This document shows, one piece after another, positions 8,842 through 17,560 of a stretch of 64,000 nucleotides of DNA. Source of the DNA: Caballeronia sp. SBC1 (GTDB lineage: Bacteria > Pseudomonadota > Gammaproteobacteria > Burkholderiales > Burkholderiaceae); NCBI RefSeq assembly GCF_011493005.1, contig NZ_CP049156.1, positions 2,294,001 through 2,358,000 of the forward strand, read 5' to 3'. How positions within the stretch are numbered: position 1 is the first letter of the stretch; each line of letters starts with the position of its first letter. The notes below the pieces were generated by a model. That model was not told where the DNA came from. It saw only the letters and a list, made by a program, of their open reading frames with translations, and ran no database searches. Position numbers and translations under genes: made by a program.

Positions 8842-9372
8842 ATGACCACATTGCCTAAACGCCTGGACCGTATCGACATCGGCATCCTGAACCAGTTGCA
8901 GCAGAATGCGCGCATCACTAATTCGGAACTGGCGCGGGCGGTGAACCTGTCGCAAACGCCTTGTTTTAACCGCGTGCGCGCGCTCGAAAAACTGGGACTG
9001 TTCAAACAGCAGGTCACGTTGCTGAATCCGGAGCCCCTTGGGCTTCGGATCAACGTATTCATTCAGGTCAGTCTGACGAAACAGGATGAAGACGCGCTGC
9101 GGCGTTTCGAGGAAGCGATCGGCGAGCGTCCCGAAGTCATGGAGTGTTACCTGATGACCGGCGACGCGGATTATCTGCTGCGCGTCATGATGCCGGACAT
9201 CCAGTCGCTGCAGCGCTTCATCATTGAACGGCTTACAAAGATCCCGGGCATCTCGAACATCCGTTCAAGCTTCGCGCTCAAGCAGGTGCGGTATAAGACG
9301 GCGTTGCCACTGCCATTGGCGGGGTTGACGTTACATGAGCCTGACGAGAACGCGGATACGGAGTGGAGTTAA
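8842..9372 (+). CDS. Lrp/AsnC-family transcriptional regulator
   Basis: A 176-residue Lrp/AsnC regulator. The N-terminal HTH begins [20 protein letters not shown] and contains [20 protein letters not shown], the standard recognition region. The C-terminal RAM/ligand-binding sheet covers about 75-160 ([20 protein letters not shown]). An in-frame GTG at 8797 would add 15 residues outside the family core, so the ATG at 8842 is preferred. It is divergent from the orphan E1 gene and probably senses an amino acid or 2-oxoacid to control it, as MdeR does for MdeB. A perfect inverted repeat sits upstream. Confidence 0.93.
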   Translation: MTTLPKRLDRIDIGILNQLQQNARITNSELARAVNLSQTPCFNRVRALEKLGLFKQQVTLLNPEPLGLRINVFIQVSLTKQDEDALRRFEEAIGERPEVMECYLMTGDADYLLRVMMPDIQSLQRFIIERLTKIPGISNIRSSFALKQVRYKTALPLPLAGLTLHEPDENADTEWS

Positions 9373-9484
9373 TGGCTTGTGAGCCGTCCCGTTGGCATGG
9401 AAAGCGTATCGAATGGCCTTTACGCCGCAGCGAATCCGCTTGCCGCTCGCTAGAGTAACGGGGTCAACCACACAAGGAGTAAAG

Positions 9485-9532
9485 ATGTGCGCTGCAGATA
9501 TCCTTCCCGATCGCGTCAACGACGGCACGTAG
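9485..9532 (+). CDS. possible 15-residue leader or gene remnant
   Basis: A very good ribosome binding site (aaggag, 6 bases upstream) precedes an ATG that opens a 15-codon frame (MCAADILPDRVNDGT) ending in TAG. So strong a site before such a short frame suggests either a small peptide or the 5' end of a gene truncated near the edge of the VgrG island. No family is recognised. Confidence 0.2.
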   Translation: MCAADILPDRVNDGT

Positions 9533-9653
9533 CGGGAGCACCCCAAGCGGCCAAGTGACGAGTCGATACCTGCGCAATTAAACCAGGTATAAAAGACGAC
9601 AGGCGCTGTGACAGTCCCGACCAGAATTCAATGCGCTGAAAACTCGCTAAACT

Positions 9654-10892
9654 TCATGCTCCAGAATCTGTCGTGTCTGCCTGCTCCACCGGTTGCACGA
9701 CGACGAACCGAAGTGTGCTTTCGCGCCATGCAACCAGTTGCGTAGTATTGTTTTGCGTCGCGTGTTCGATCCCCAGCGCGACCGCCAGCCATCCTGCCGC
9801 GTTACCGGAATACCCGAGCGTGATATCGAGATCGTGTATTCCGGCGAGGTTTTCCGTTTGCGAAACTCCTATCGAGAGGTCCGACAGGCTATTTACCAAC
9901 GCGGCTTTATCCATCCTCTCAAGCCCGGTCTGCCACAAATCATTGATCTTGTCGCCCGTCGTGCGTCCCCACTGCAACGCCGTGGAAATTGGAGCATCTG
10001 TTGCATCCAAGTCAGCTTCTACCGGGCGATGCAAAAGAGCGACTGGCTCTATATGGCGCCGCTGGGCGAGCGGTGCCCAGCCAAGCAACAGAGCAACCGC
10101 GGCTTCAGCGCTGTTCTGAAGAGGTGTCTCGTGCAGTTGCACTGCGACGAACAGGACGAATTTCTCCAGCGCAGGACCGCCCTTGTTGTCGAGCCATTGG
10201 TCCAGCGCCATCAAACCCTTATCCGTAGCGACCAACTCCGCTTTTACTGCTCGTAGTTCCGCGTCGTCCCAACACGCCTGCCATGCGTCGACCAGCGCTT
10301 GTTGATCGACATCGACCGGCAGTTGCAGACAAACCCCAAACGGTACGTCACGCGGAATAGCCTTAACACTGTCCGAGACCGAGCCGATGAGTTCCCTGAA
10401 ACAAGCGCAATAGCGTCCGGGATCATCGTCGTCGCCGGCTAACGACAGCGAGGAGAGTGGGAAGACATCACTGCCATTCGGAAATGTGTGGGCTTCCAGC
10501 GCTGCTGCCGCCCGATCCAATGTGGATGCTACGTCGCGACTCCCCGCTCCCGTCAGATAGGCATAGCGGACTACTGCAAGTGGATCACTCGCGAATTCCA
10601 GAGCGGTCTCCCTGTCCTCTCGCAGGATTTCGTTGTCTGCATTGATGCGCTCGTTTTCCTGCTCGTAGTAGAAGCACCGAAGTCCAAATGCGATAGTGCA
10701 TACGAGAAAGGGAAATACGAGCAGCCGCACCCAGAACCAAGCGGTTCCGGTCGGCACATTTTCGGGCCACGTGAGCAGCGTGCTGACGACCCCGATGACC
10801 ATGGATACCACGAGCAAGCACAGCCACACGACAAGCCGCGGCGGTGACGGACGCGGCTCGGGCGACTCTGCGGGAGGAAGAGTTACTGGCAT
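9654..10892 (-). CDS. VgrG-island membrane protein of unknown function
   Basis: About 412 residues, not a family I recognise. A Pro-rich N-terminus is followed by two hydrophobic segments (about residues 20-42, VVWLCLLVVSMVIGVVSTLL; about 58-80, LLVFPFLVCTIAFGLRCFYY), then an acidic helical linker and a soluble domain of more than 300 residues with many Trp and acidic positions. This predicts an inner-membrane protein with a large cytoplasmic or periplasmic domain. It is the last gene of the VgrG-DUF4123-immunity-Tle1-PAAR series, 10 bases behind PAAR, so a role in effector loading or protection is likely but unproven. A TTG at 10919 would extend it by nine codons and overlap PAAR; the ATG at 10892 avoids that. 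Confidence 0.7.
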   Translation of the reverse strand: MPVTLPPAESPEPRPSPPRLVVWLCLLVVSMVIGVVSTLLTWPENVPTGTAWFWVRLLVFPFLVCTIAFGLRCFYYEQENERINADNEILREDRETALEFASDPLAVVRYAYLTGAGSRDVASTLDRAAAALEAHTFPNGSDVFPLSSLSLAGDDDDPGRYCACFRELIGSVSDSVKAIPRDVPFGVCLQLPVDVDQQALVDAWQACWDDAELRAVKAELVATDKGLMALDQWLDNKGGPALEKFVLFVAVQLHETPLQNSAEAAVALLLGWAPLAQRRHIEPVALLHRPVEADLDATDAPISTALQWGRTTGDKINDLWQTGLERMDKAALVNSLSDLSIGVSQTENLAGIHDLDITLGYSGNAAGWLAVALGIEHATQNNTTQLVAWRESTLRFVVVQPVEQADTTDSGA

Positions 10893-10902
10893 CGGGATCG
10901 AG

Positions 10903-11151
10903 TCAGCGCAAACTGGCAATCAAACGGCAGCCGCACACCGTGCGGTCTCCACGACGCGCTACGTGTACGCCACCATCTGCGATTGTTTTGTCTCCCTCGA
11001 TGATGACGCTGGATTTGACGTCATGTAGCGGGCGAATTGCTTCGTCGCTTTTTCGGGCGACGAAACGGTTACGGAAGCGCATCGTGGTCGAAGCGCCGAC
11101 TACGTTGCCACCGTGATCGGTAGCCTCGCCAAACCGGCTCAAATCTATCAT
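10903..11151 (-). CDS. PAAR-domain type VI secretion tip protein
   Basis: An 82-residue single-domain PAAR protein. The cone-forming pattern is clear: FGEATDHGGNVVGAS near the start, a central IRPLHDVKSSVIIEGDKTIA, and the closing HVARRGDRTVCGCRLIAS with the metal-binding His/Cys cluster. PAAR proteins cap the VgrG spike and help load effectors. It has no extension domain, so any effector must be carried non-covalently. It follows the Tle1 gene in the same operon and precedes the unknown membrane protein. Confidence 0.93.
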   Translation of the reverse strand: MIDLSRFGEATDHGGNVVGASTTMRFRNRFVARKSDEAIRPLHDVKSSVIIEGDKTIADGGVHVARRGDRTVCGCRLIASLR

Positions 11152-11225
11152 CGCAATCTCATTTTTCTAACTGGCCCAAAGGGCCGGGGCTACTGCCAGT
11201 GCGCGGAACGATAATGACTATGGAA

Positions 11226-12839
11226 CTAGGCAAGTGCTTCATCTCTTTCTGTCGGCGTTGATCTCTCTGCGAAATCCCAGTTGTTTTCCGGCTCGTAACC
11301 GACGTCGCCGAAGTACATCATTCGCCAGTTCTCAAGCTTTGAAAAATCCTTGCCGAAACCTGCGATCGAGTCGTGAACCAGGTAGTCGAAGAAGTCGAGC
11401 GCGGTTTGTCTTTCGCTGTCTGAACCGGTAAGCAGCGAGACATCTTCATATGCCATGGAAAGCGTCGCCTCGCGCAGAGTTAGGGTCTTGCCGTTTAGCT
11501 TGCGGTCATTTTCCTTTCCCATCGACTTATTAACAGCAAGTCCGTTTTCATTGACCCGCGAAACCTCACGCAATAGGTCAGACGCCTGTTGACCGTTGCC
11601 TGCCTGCGTCAACACATCTTTCGCCTGCGGGACACGTCCTTTCGCGGCCTTCCCTCCGGTAAAATTAGCGAGATAACCTCGGGCGACGTAGAGCTGGCGA
11701 AGATGATCGGACGTGGCCTTTTCTATCGGCCCACCGGCTTGTGCTTTCCTTTGATAGTTGTCGAAAAGACCCGCTGTTTTGGGGGAGAGGTCAAAAGATG
11801 CTTTGGTGTCTACATCCATCCTTTCCAGCGGCTGTAGTGGAACGCCGGCAGCGCGTGCAACTCGATACATATGCAACAGAGGTACCTGACTTAGTTTCTC
11901 GTTATCCAGCAGTGCTTTCGTTTGTTCTCCTGGCGCATATCCTCCTCCGACATCCGAGTGAACGCCTGGGTACACAATCTCAGATGTGTTGTTTGGGTAG
12001 TGCTTTCCGTCGCGCACTGAATCCAAAGGAAACGAGTCACGCACTTCATGGGCGGCTACATAGTGAATACACTGCTCAACCATCGCGGGAATTTTGAGAT
12101 TCCCTGCCCAGTCGTAGTGACCGTTTTTTGGCACAAGCCTCAACCCCGCACCAAGAAGAGGAAACACAACGGAAAAAGCACCGAGGATAACCGGGCTATG
12201 GTCGATCATCTTGGCACTCGCGGGCAAACCTGCCGATGCGACGGTATCGAACAACCCCATGAAGTAGAGCCGAATCGGATAGCCCTGGTACGTCCACGCT
12301 CCGCCTTTCTCGCGACATTCCGAGGCGAGGTGAACCGCAAAGGCTCGCGCGAGCGCTGCGCCTCGGGAAAAACCGAAGAGCGACACACTGATCATCCGGA
12401 TCGGCTGCTTCGGATTAGTCGCGCGGGCCTTCGCTTTCGCTATTCTTTTGTCGAACTCGGCCCGTGCCCACCGCAGACGTTTTTCGCCACCTGCTCCAAA
12501 AGCGCCGCCAGATGTGCTTTCAGTCTTTTCACCAATCTGCTCGAATGCTGTCCCCAATCCGTTGACGTAAATTGGGTGCCTGCCGGTACTGTCGTCGTCA
12601 TACTCATGTGCAAAGAACAAGCGCGCGACGTTACTCTGTTTTGACTTGGAAGTATCGACGAATCGGTTATTGCCGGTACCGTCAAAAAAGAGAGAAAGCC
12701 ACAGTGATTGAGAACAGTCCGGTGTACCAGGCTTCTTGGAGGGATCAAGAGATGCCATAGCCTCTGCACGTTGCTGGCGTTCAACTGCTGTCAGGGGACG
12801 CAGCCCCGCCGAAGGGGGAGTCTGAATGTTGTCTAGCAT
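11226..12839 (-). CDS. tle1: Tle1-type phospholipase effector (DUF2235)
   Basis: A 537-residue alpha/beta-hydrolase of the DUF2235 family, the family of type VI lipase effector Tle1 (phospholipase A active on target-cell membranes). The oxyanion-side motif SLFFDGTGNN is at about 49, the nucleophile elbow GFSRG is at 156-160 with Ser158, and the likely acid Asp198 lies in GLFDTVASAG. The likely base His294 lies in YPGVHSDVGGGY. All three parts of the triad are therefore visible. No signal peptide, as expected for T6SS cargo. It is encoded between three lipoprotein genes (probable immunity) and a PAAR gene, behind vgrG and DUF4123. Confidence 0.93.
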   Translation of the reverse strand: MLDNIQTPPSAGLRPLTAVERQQRAEAMASLDPSKKPGTPDCSQSLWLSLFFDGTGNNRFVDTSKSKQSNVARLFFAHEYDDDSTGRHPIYVNGLGTAFEQIGEKTESTSGGAFGAGGEKRLRWARAEFDKRIAKAKARATNPKQPIRMISVSLFGFSRGAALARAFAVHLASECREKGGAWTYQGYPIRLYFMGLFDTVASAGLPASAKMIDHSPVILGAFSVVFPLLGAGLRLVPKNGHYDWAGNLKIPAMVEQCIHYVAAHEVRDSFPLDSVRDGKHYPNNTSEIVYPGVHSDVGGGYAPGEQTKALLDNEKLSQVPLLHMYRVARAAGVPLQPLERMDVDTKASFDLSPKTAGLFDNYQRKAQAGGPIEKATSDHLRQLYVARGYLANFTGGKAAKGRVPQAKDVLTQAGNGQQASDLLREVSRVNENGLAVNKSMGKENDRKLNGKTLTLREATLSMAYEDVSLLTGSDSERQTALDFFDYLVHDSIAGFGKDFSKLENWRMMYFGDVGYEPENNWDFAERSTPTERDEALA

Positions 12840-12854
12840 AGTCAGGAGGTGTCT

Positions 12855-13340
12855 TTAGCGAACAAAGGGAAGACGCCGCGCAAGTTTCAATCTTGGCGGC
12901 AATGGGCCGTCGGCCCCCGAAATGGCGGCCTCAATGTGGTGGTCAGGGTAAAAGTGAATTTCCAGATAGCTTGGATCGGGAGGAATGGGACCTTTGACCT
13001 CGACCCGTGCCTTCACATATTTTCCCGAAGACTCGATCATCCTTCTTGGAGGATAAGATTCGAGAGCACTCATTTTGTATTCGATATCAATCCAGAAGGG
13101 CGCCTTTATGTTTCTGCCGAGGACAACGCAGCATGACAATTTTCCACCGCCTGCAGTTGGCGTGCTGAGCTCAACGTTGCTGCCTGCTGCACCGTTCACC
13201 GCGAAATCTGCGACTGCTCTATCGGTATAGTTGTATCCCATAATCCCAAGCATATAGGGATCTTTCGCGCAACTCGACAGGATCACGAGAGTTAGTAAAC
13301 TGATCGACGCAATCAAACCCAAACGGATGTTCTTCTTCAC
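12855..13340 (-). CDS. DUF3304-type lipoprotein, probable Tle1 immunity, copy 1
   Basis: A 161-residue lipoprotein: basic start MKKNIRLG, a hydrophobic helix, and lipobox LSSC with Cys24. The mature domain shares GYNYTDRAVADFAV, ESYPPRRMIE, KGPIPPDPSYLEIHFYPDHH and a LPFVR C-terminus with its two neighbours. DUF3304 lipoproteins accompany Tle1 effectors and are thought to neutralise the lipase in the periplasm (Tli immunity). It lies 15 bases upstream of tle1 and is the effector-proximal copy of a three-gene tandem array. Confidence 0.85.
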   Translation of the reverse strand: MKKNIRLGLIASISLLTLVILSSCAKDPYMLGIMGYNYTDRAVADFAVNGAAGSNVELSTPTAGGGKLSCCVVLGRNIKAPFWIDIEYKMSALESYPPRRMIESSGKYVKARVEVKGPIPPDPSYLEIHFYPDHHIEAAISGADGPLPPRLKLARRLPFVR

Positions 13341-13366
13341 TTTAATGTTAGCTCCCTAGCATCTAT

Positions 13367-13852
13367 TTATCGAACAAAAGGCAAACGCCGATCGAGCTTC
13401 AGCCTCGGCGCAGAAGGGCCGTCCTTCCCTGAAATTGCGGCTTCAATATGGTGGTCGGGGTAAAAGTGGATTTCCAAATATCCGGGATCTGGAGGAATAG
13501 GGCCCTTGACCTCGACGCGTTCTTTAACGTACTTGCCAGCAGGCTCGATCATTTTTCTTGGCGGATAGGACTCGAGAGCATCCATCTGGTATTCGACATC
13601 GACCCAGAACGGCGTTTCGATGCGTCTGTTTATAACGATGCAACACATCGTTCCTCCTCCGCCAGAAGTTGATGTACTGAGAACAACATTGCCGCCCCAT
13701 TGACGATCCACAGAAAAATCGGCGATCGCTCGATCGGTGTAGTTGTACCCCACAACCCCTAGCGTGTAGGGCTCCTTCTTGCAACCCCACAGGCCCACGA
13801 TTGTGAGCAAACTAACGACTGCAATCGAACCCAAACGGATATTCTTCTTCAC
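13367..13852 (-). CDS. DUF3304-type lipoprotein, probable Tle1 immunity, copy 2
   Basis: A 161-residue paralogue of copy 1 with the same MKKNIRLGSIA start and a weaker lipobox, LWGC, so lipidation is likely but less canonical. The mature domain diverges most at VDRQWGGNVVLSTSTSGGGG, where copies 1 and 3 share VNGAAGSNVELSTPT, while the ESYPPRKMIEPAGKYVKERV and PFVR blocks are kept. The divergence of this one segment suggests it could recognise a different Tle1 variant, or that it is relaxing. It sits in the middle of the three-gene array with a 26-base spacer on each side. Confidence 0.83.
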   Translation of the reverse strand: MKKNIRLGSIAVVSLLTIVGLWGCKKEPYTLGVVGYNYTDRAIADFSVDRQWGGNVVLSTSTSGGGGTMCCIVINRRIETPFWVDVEYQMDALESYPPRKMIEPAGKYVKERVEVKGPIPPDPGYLEIHFYPDHHIEAAISGKDGPSAPRLKLDRRLPFVR

Positions 13853-13878
13853 TTTAATGTTAGCTCCCTAGCGTCTAT

Positions 13879-14370
13879 TTATCGAACAAAAGGCAAACGC
13901 CGATCGAGCTTGAGCCGCGGCGCAGAAGGCCCGTCCTGCCCTGAAATCGCTACTTCGATGTGCTGATCAGGAAAAAAATGAACTTCCAAATAACTTGGAT
14001 CTGAAGGGATAGGACCCTTAACCTGGACTTTGGCTTTTATGTACTTGCCGGCCGGTTCAATTAGTTTTCTGGGAGGATAGGACTCGAGCGCGTCCATCTG
14101 GTACTCGACATCAATCCAGAAGGGGGCTTTGGTGTTTCTAGCTAGAACAACGCAGCACGACATCTTTCCACCGCCCCCAGTTGGCGTGCTGAGTTCAACG
14201 TTGCTACCCGCCGCACCGTTCACTGCGAAATCTGCGATTGCTCGATCGGTGTAGTTGTATCCCATGATCCCAAGCATGTAGGGATCCTTCTCACAACCCG
14301 AAAGGCTCCCGATTATGAGCAAACTGATCACTGCAATCGAACTCCACCTGACAGCCATCTTCACGATCAT
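13879..14370 (-). CDS. DUF3304-type lipoprotein, probable Tle1 immunity, copy 3
   Basis: A 163-residue paralogue with a different N-terminus (MIVKMAVRWSSIAVIS) and lipobox LSGC. Its mature part is closest to copy 1 through GIMGYNYTDRAIADFAVNGA, but matches copy 2 in ESYPPRKLIEPAGKY, so it looks mosaic. The start codon overlaps the stop of the DUF4123 gene by ATGA, giving translational coupling; this makes copy 3 the likely ancestral position in the operon, with copies 1 and 2 added downstream. Confidence 0.85.
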   Translation of the reverse strand: MIVKMAVRWSSIAVISLLIIGSLSGCEKDPYMLGIMGYNYTDRAIADFAVNGAAGSNVELSTPTGGGGKMSCCVVLARNTKAPFWIDVEYQMDALESYPPRKLIEPAGKYIKAKVQVKGPIPSDPSYLEVHFFPDQHIEVAISGQDGPSAPRLKLDRRLPFVR

Positions 14371-15185
14371 GCCCTCTCCGATCTTTCTTGCGCACTAAGC
14401 ATCGCTTCTCTTACTCGGTCGGCCAACAACAAGGCGCTGTTGCGTTCGTCTTCTGAAGCCCCCGCGAGCGCCTCTTCGCAGATCCGGTAACGGGTACGTG
14501 CGTCAAAAATCGCAAGCAGGTCGTCGTCGGTCAGACTGAGCGAATGCAGAACGGAATCTGCCAGTCCAGCGTCGATAAAAGACACAGCTTGTTGCTCATT
14601 GAGTTCGAGCGGCCCGCAATACGAATCGGTTGTCGCGTTATCGCCGGTGATTCTCCGCAGACTCCCGTACCGATCGATGTACCACCACTCATTTACCAAG
14701 CACGAGTAAGCACGGCGCTGTTCGACTGAAAGCGTACGATCGAGCACGGCAAGTGAGCGGGTATCGAAGAATTTCATCTGCCATTCGCTGCGGTCATCGC
14801 ATGTCACGTCGAGGCGCTCACGAAGTCCTGCGACAAGGTCACCAAGTGGTAATTGGGAAAACAGAAAAGAGACACCGCGAAAGTCGTCCACGCAGCAACG
14901 TGCAAGCTTGGTCAGCAAGCTCGCTGGCTTCGATGCCCCTGGAGCAATACGAACCAGATAGGGACCATATTGATCACGCCGGTCTTCGGAGTGCGCGTCG
15001 AATATCAGCGACAGCCGTTGATCCGCCATGTCTTGCCCGAGCCACTGTCGCAACTCGCGATATAACTGCGGGTACGCAACGCCATAGACCAAGGCACACG
15101 TTTGCAGGCCCGGAGTGGCGACCTGGAATTCGTGAATTGCCACGGCCAGCGCTTCAGACTCAAGCTCGATTGTTGTATTTGTCAT
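14367..15185 (-). CDS. DUF4123 type VI effector adaptor/chaperone
   Basis: About 272 residues of the DUF4123 family (Tap-1/TEC adaptors), which dock an effector onto its cognate VgrG without being secreted. Family features visible are the N-terminal CALVYGVAYPQLYRELRQWL, the central YGPYLVRI, and RRAYSCLVNEWWYIDRYGSL. The open frame extends upstream to 15308, but the ATG at 15185 overlaps the vgrG stop by ATGA, the same coupling used downstream with the lipoprotein gene. The context (VgrG before, Tle1 after) points to loading of Tle1. Confidence 0.9.
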   Translation of the reverse strand: MTNTTIELESEALAVAIHEFQVATPGLQTCALVYGVAYPQLYRELRQWLGQDMADQRLSLIFDAHSEDRRDQYGPYLVRIAPGASKPASLLTKLARCCVDDFRGVSFLFSQLPLGDLVAGLRERLDVTCDDRSEWQMKFFDTRSLAVLDRTLSVEQRRAYSCLVNEWWYIDRYGSLRRITGDNATTDSYCGPLELNEQQAVSFIDAGLADSVLHSLSLTDDDLLAIFDARTRYRICEEALAGASEDERNSALLLADRVREAMLSAQERSERA

Positions 15186-17560
15186 TTCGTGCCTAGCAGA
15201 GCGCCCTGAGAGAATTCGGCGAGCAGGCACGGGACACAGATTGACTTTGGCAGCAGCGGCATTACTGGTTGCATTGAAGCAGGGCCGGGTTTGTCCCATT
15301 TGGCACACTTCTCGAGAATGACGCCTGGCGTGCCATTCTCGATGGAATTACCGTTGATGCGGATATACGAGCCGCCCGCGCCGATCCAAACCTCCTTCGC
15401 CGCTGACAGGACGAGCCTGCCGTCAGTGCTGGTAATCGTGATGTCCTTTAGCGCAGCCAGTGCCATCTCATCGCTTTGAGCCTGAATCTCCACCTTGCCC
15501 TTGGCAGCGAAGAGCTTCATGCCAAGTTTCTGCGCGAACATCGATATCGCATCGCCAGCCGCCACCGTGAACTTCTTCCGTACGCCGATATCCGCTGATC
15601 CACCCGCATTAACCGCTAAATTGTCTTGAGTCGCGAGTTGCAGATGCTGACCGCTAGTCAATGCAATGCCGTGAGGAGCAGATAGCAGGATCACGGCCTG
15701 CTGAAGCCGATCCAGGCGCTGCTCGAGAAACTGACGTTGCTCATCGACCTCTGCCATATGTGCCTGTGCAGCCTCGGCCGTCTGCGTCAACGCCTGCATC
15801 AATGCGAGTGCATCCTCGAGATGCGCTTTCGCGCTGGTCATGTCGAGTTGCTTGCCGTTTGCAGCAGGCTGCGCTTCCGCGGTAACAAGCACGCCCTTTG
15901 CACCGCGCACTGCCACGTGCTCGTCACTGCGAAATTCTCCGCCTAGCCCCCTTTCCTTACGCTCACCGTCAACCATATGCCCGAGATTAAGCTGACTAGC
16001 CTGAAACGGCGTCGTCAGATGCACGTGCTCGTACCCTTCCCTATCCTCCATCCGCATGGTGTTTCCAGCGGCGGTGATAATAAGATTCCGGGTATGGTTC
16101 AGGTTGTTGACAAGATCCAGGTGCAGGCTGTCGTGCATTGCGCCGATAATCACCGGCCGGTTAGGGTCCCCCCCGGTAAAGGTGATCGCGACTTCCGCCC
16201 CGTCGATCAACGGGAAGTGGTGCCCGTAGTTATTGCCGCTGTACGGTTTAGCCAGCCGCACCGGTCGGCTCGTACCACCCGGACTCCACTCGTCAAGGTC
16301 GAAAGGCAGCTTGATTACATACCAGCCTTCCGGCGTCAAATACGCACGCTTGTAATTCCCGGGCGAGGTAACCCGCGCCGGCAAAATGCCGCTAATGATC
16401 GGCTGCGCACTCGAAACCACTGGCGTGCGCCAGACACGGTCTGACGGAATCGCCGAGAACGTATTGGAGTAAGCGTGATCGCGCCCACCGCTTGACTCCA
16501 CTGACACAATAAAAAATCCATGCGGCGCGTCTTCAGGGTTCTGATCAAGACGCAACACCTCGCCCGCTTCCAGCGCAAACGCGTTGCCCGTGCCTGTATA
16601 GGTAATCTGTTGTGCCAGATGTGCCTCATGGCGCATCCGCGCGAGGCGCTGGCCCTCCTCCTGCGTCTCGTAGTGTTCACCCCATTGTGAGTCGACCGCG
16701 TTCGTGGTTTTGTGGTCGCGCGCGGTGTTGACCTCGACGAGCAGCGACACGCCTGCCTCGCGATGGTTGTAGTCATTCAGTTGTACCGCCTCGGGCACGC
16801 GTTGCGTGTGCCGCTCAAGCGACTTGATGGCCTCGGCGCCCGCGCTTTCCAGCCCGGCGTCGCGCCGAAACGGCACGATGCGTTGGTTGCGTGCATAAGC
16901 GTCGAGGTCGTCGCCAAAGATCATGACCTCGCACTCTTTCGTATGCTCGAAGCGAAACCACATGCCCTCTTCGGCCATGATGCGCTGGATGAACGCGATT
17001 GTGGTCTCGTGGTATTGCGTCACATACGCGTGACGCTTGTATTGCGCGCGCAGCTTGAACACAAAGTCGACACCCTCGCGAAGCCCGTGGTGCCGGAGAG
17101 TCGCGGCAATGATCTCCTGCGCTGACTGCTTCTGGAACAGCCGGCTCTTGAGGCCGCGCCCGAGGTCCGCCACGCGCGGTTTGATCACGAGCTTGTAGCG
17201 AGTCTGGTCGGCTGAAGTCTCGAACTGGTCGAACTCCGTGACAATGCCATGGACCGTCAACGCTGCCGGCATCTCGCTGAACTTCTCCGCGTTTTCGCCA
17301 AACATCTTGCGCAGATAGTCGGCGTTTGGATCGATGGGATCGGTCGTGAACTTTACGGGCCGGCCCAATACCTGGTCCATCGCGATGTCGCTGATTGGAC
17401 TTGTCAGCTCAACTTCATAGCGATACAGCTCGCTTACAGCGGAGCGCCCGCTGAACTTGAGCACCGAGAGCTGTGCAGGATGCGGCGCCAGCTTGATCGC
17501 ATATGCCTGGGACGGCAGAACCATTGATCCCACGAATACCCCCTTTAATTCAGACAACAT
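15182..17560 (-). CDS. vgrG: type VI secretion system spike protein VgrG
   Basis: A 792-residue VgrG (TssI). Residues about 20-340 form the gp27-like base (LAPHPAQLSVLKFSGRSAVS; ELTSPISDIAMDQVLGRPV). The gp5-like OB-fold follows with GWYVIKLPFDLDEW and the signature GDPNRPVIIGAMHDS at about 465. A DUF2345-type beta-helix extension covers about 600-740. The C-terminus (ICVPCLLAEF) carries a short Cys-x-x-Cys tail common in Burkholderia VgrGs, with no fused enzyme. It is the first gene of the minus-strand island. No tss structural genes are in the window, so it is an orphan vgrG module that depends on a T6SS encoded elsewhere. Met13 is an alternative start. Confidence 0.96.
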   Translation of the reverse strand: MLSELKGVFVGSMVLPSQAYAIKLAPHPAQLSVLKFSGRSAVSELYRYEVELTSPISDIAMDQVLGRPVKFTTDPIDPNADYLRKMFGENAEKFSEMPAALTVHGIVTEFDQFETSADQTRYKLVIKPRVADLGRGLKSRLFQKQSAQEIIAATLRHHGLREGVDFVFKLRAQYKRHAYVTQYHETTIAFIQRIMAEEGMWFRFEHTKECEVMIFGDDLDAYARNQRIVPFRRDAGLESAGAEAIKSLERHTQRVPEAVQLNDYNHREAGVSLLVEVNTARDHKTTNAVDSQWGEHYETQEEGQRLARMRHEAHLAQQITYTGTGNAFALEAGEVLRLDQNPEDAPHGFFIVSVESSGGRDHAYSNTFSAIPSDRVWRTPVVSSAQPIISGILPARVTSPGNYKRAYLTPEGWYVIKLPFDLDEWSPGGTSRPVRLAKPYSGNNYGHHFPLIDGAEVAITFTGGDPNRPVIIGAMHDSLHLDLVNNLNHTRNLIITAAGNTMRMEDREGYEHVHLTTPFQASQLNLGHMVDGERKERGLGGEFRSDEHVAVRGAKGVLVTAEAQPAANGKQLDMTSAKAHLEDALALMQALTQTAEAAQAHMAEVDEQRQFLEQRLDRLQQAVILLSAPHGIALTSGQHLQLATQDNLAVNAGGSADIGVRKKFTVAAGDAISMFAQKLGMKLFAAKGKVEIQAQSDEMALAALKDITITSTDGRLVLSAAKEVWIGAGGSYIRINGNSIENGTPGVILEKCAKWDKPGPASMQPVMPLLPKSICVPCLLAEFSQGALLGTK

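Larger units (their letters stand above)
12855..14370 (-). repeat. three tandem paralogous gene units, period about 512 bases
   Basis: Units 12855-13366 and 13367-13878 are exactly 512 bases long including a 26-base spacer. The third, 13879-14370, is 492 bases. The spacers after copies 1 and 2 are nearly identical (gctccctagcatctattta versus gctccctagcgtctattta) and carry the downstream gene's coding end with them, so the duplication copied the gene plus spacer. Confidence 0.85.
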
